From the NCBI RefSeq assembly GCF_001941845.1, contig NZ_CP018870.1:2263001-2327000 (forward strand): a stretch of 64,000 nucleotides of DNA, written 5' to 3'. The translations under genes and the position numbers were made by a program. Every line of letters begins with the position of its first letter. Positions within the stretch are counted from its first letter, which is position 1. This document shows positions 63,599 to 64,000 of this stretch, one piece after another. Source of the DNA: Streptomyces sp. TN58 (GTDB lineage: Bacteria > Actinomycetota > Actinomycetes > Streptomycetales > Streptomycetaceae). The notes below the pieces were generated by a model. The model worked only from the letters and a program-made list of their open reading frames with translations. It made no database searches and had not been told where the DNA came from.

Positions 63599-64000
63599 GC
63601 ATGCTGACCCTCAAGGGCCCGCGCTGGGTCACCGTCCGCCAGCACCGGCGCGCGCTGTGGACGCTGTCCGCCGCGGTCTCCGCGAGCCTCGCCGCCGTGA
63701 CCGCGCTGCGCTGGTGGGCGTCGTACGCCGCCGACCCCTACGAGGTCGGCGCGGGCTGGGCGCTGCGGGAGGGGATGGGACACGCCGGCACCGCCATGCT
63801 GTTGCTGCCGCTGCTGGTGGGCGCCTTCACCGCCGGCCCGGTGGTGGCCCGTGAACTGGAGAGCGGCACCTACCGCCTCGCCCTCACCCAGTCGACGACG
63901 CCCAGGGCCTGGCTCGCCTCGAAGGCCGTGCTGGCGGCCGCGGCCGCCACAGCCGGCTCGGCCGCCCTGGTCGGGGTCTACCGCCTCGGCCATGCCCCGC
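63595..64000 (+). CDS. ABC transporter permease, 3' end outside the window
   Basis: At least 135 residues. MSMLTLKGPRWVTVRQHRRALWTLSAAVSASLAAVTAL (first helix), AMLLLPLLVGAFTAGPVVARELESGTYRLALTQSTTPRAWLASKAVLA with the typical ABC-2 LESGTYR loop after helix 2. Paired with a GntR/YtrA regulator, such exporters respond to cell-wall antibiotics in other bacteria. Confidence 0.88.
   Translation, partial: MSMLTLKGPRWVTVRQHRRALWTLSAAVSASLAAVTALRWWASYAADPYEVGAGWALREGMGHAGTAMLLLPLLVGAFTAGPVVARELESGTYRLALTQSTTPRAWLASKAVLAAAAATAGSAALVGVYRLGHAP

Overview
The window is high-GC actinobacterial DNA and almost certainly a Streptomyces chromosome. Evidence: dense GTG/ATG starts with GGAGG-type ribosome binding sites, 1-4 nt gene overlaps, an F420-type oxidoreductase, an ESX-free Gram-positive gene content, a homodimeric pyruvate dehydrogenase E1, the 24-residue actinobacterial ribosomal protein bL37, and copies of a GC-rich dispersed repeat typical of Streptomyces. 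The order TerD-TerD-peroxiredoxin-DUF3052-aceE is one I associate with the conserved core of Streptomyces chromosomes (from memory, not checked). No complete insertion sequence, prophage or CRISPR array was seen.

Layout. 1-4.9 kb: 3' part of a secreted amidase with triplicated C-terminal modules, a luciferase-like monooxygenase, a lipoprotein and small membrane proteins. 4.9-9 kb: a glycosyltransferase / methyltransferase / alpha-toroid operon divergent from a KstR-like TetR repressor. 9-10.7 kb: a lower-GC patch with a lactococcin 972-type bacteriocin gene carrying a TTA codon and a membrane protein. 11-14 kb: ferredoxin-aldehyde dehydrogenase pair and a metallo-beta-lactamase-fold hydrolase. 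14.2-20.4 kb: a cobalamin riboswitch followed by a five-gene operon (surface alpha-toroid protein, SCO2322-family protein, EcfT, fused EcfAA', S component), read as a B12 ECF importer. 21.3-24 kb: a FadA5-like steroid thiolase divergent from a CYP125-like P450. KstR-type palindromes lie upstream of the glycosyltransferase operon, the aldehyde dehydrogenase and the thiolase/P450 pair, so these separate loci look like one steroid- or terpenoid-responsive regulon.

24-44 kb is mixed: a GT87-PAP2 fusion, an MhuD-type heme-degrading enzyme with its key residues, an MFS exporter fused to a winged-helix domain, a HAD gene behind a strong hairpin plus U-run, a GDT1/UPF0016 transporter behind a yybP-ykoY Mn2+ riboswitch, a secreted HNH nuclease, a PhoD-like phosphatase, bL37, and a one-gene island bounded by tRNA-Val and a decayed copy of the tRNA 3' end plus terminator.

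44.4-54 kb is a Ter (tellurium/stress) locus: a translationally coupled operon of C-C bond lyase, a fused PRTase_2-TRSP-StiP protein, HAD hydrolase and O-methyltransferase, flanked by TerD, TerA-like and DUF475/TerC-like proteins. It is followed by ahpE, DUF3052 and aceE. The window ends with a TetR gene, an alpha/beta hydrolase, a DUF4429 protein and a GntR (YtrA-type)-ABC transporter operon preceded by a perfect 22-bp-arm palindrome; the permease runs off the end.
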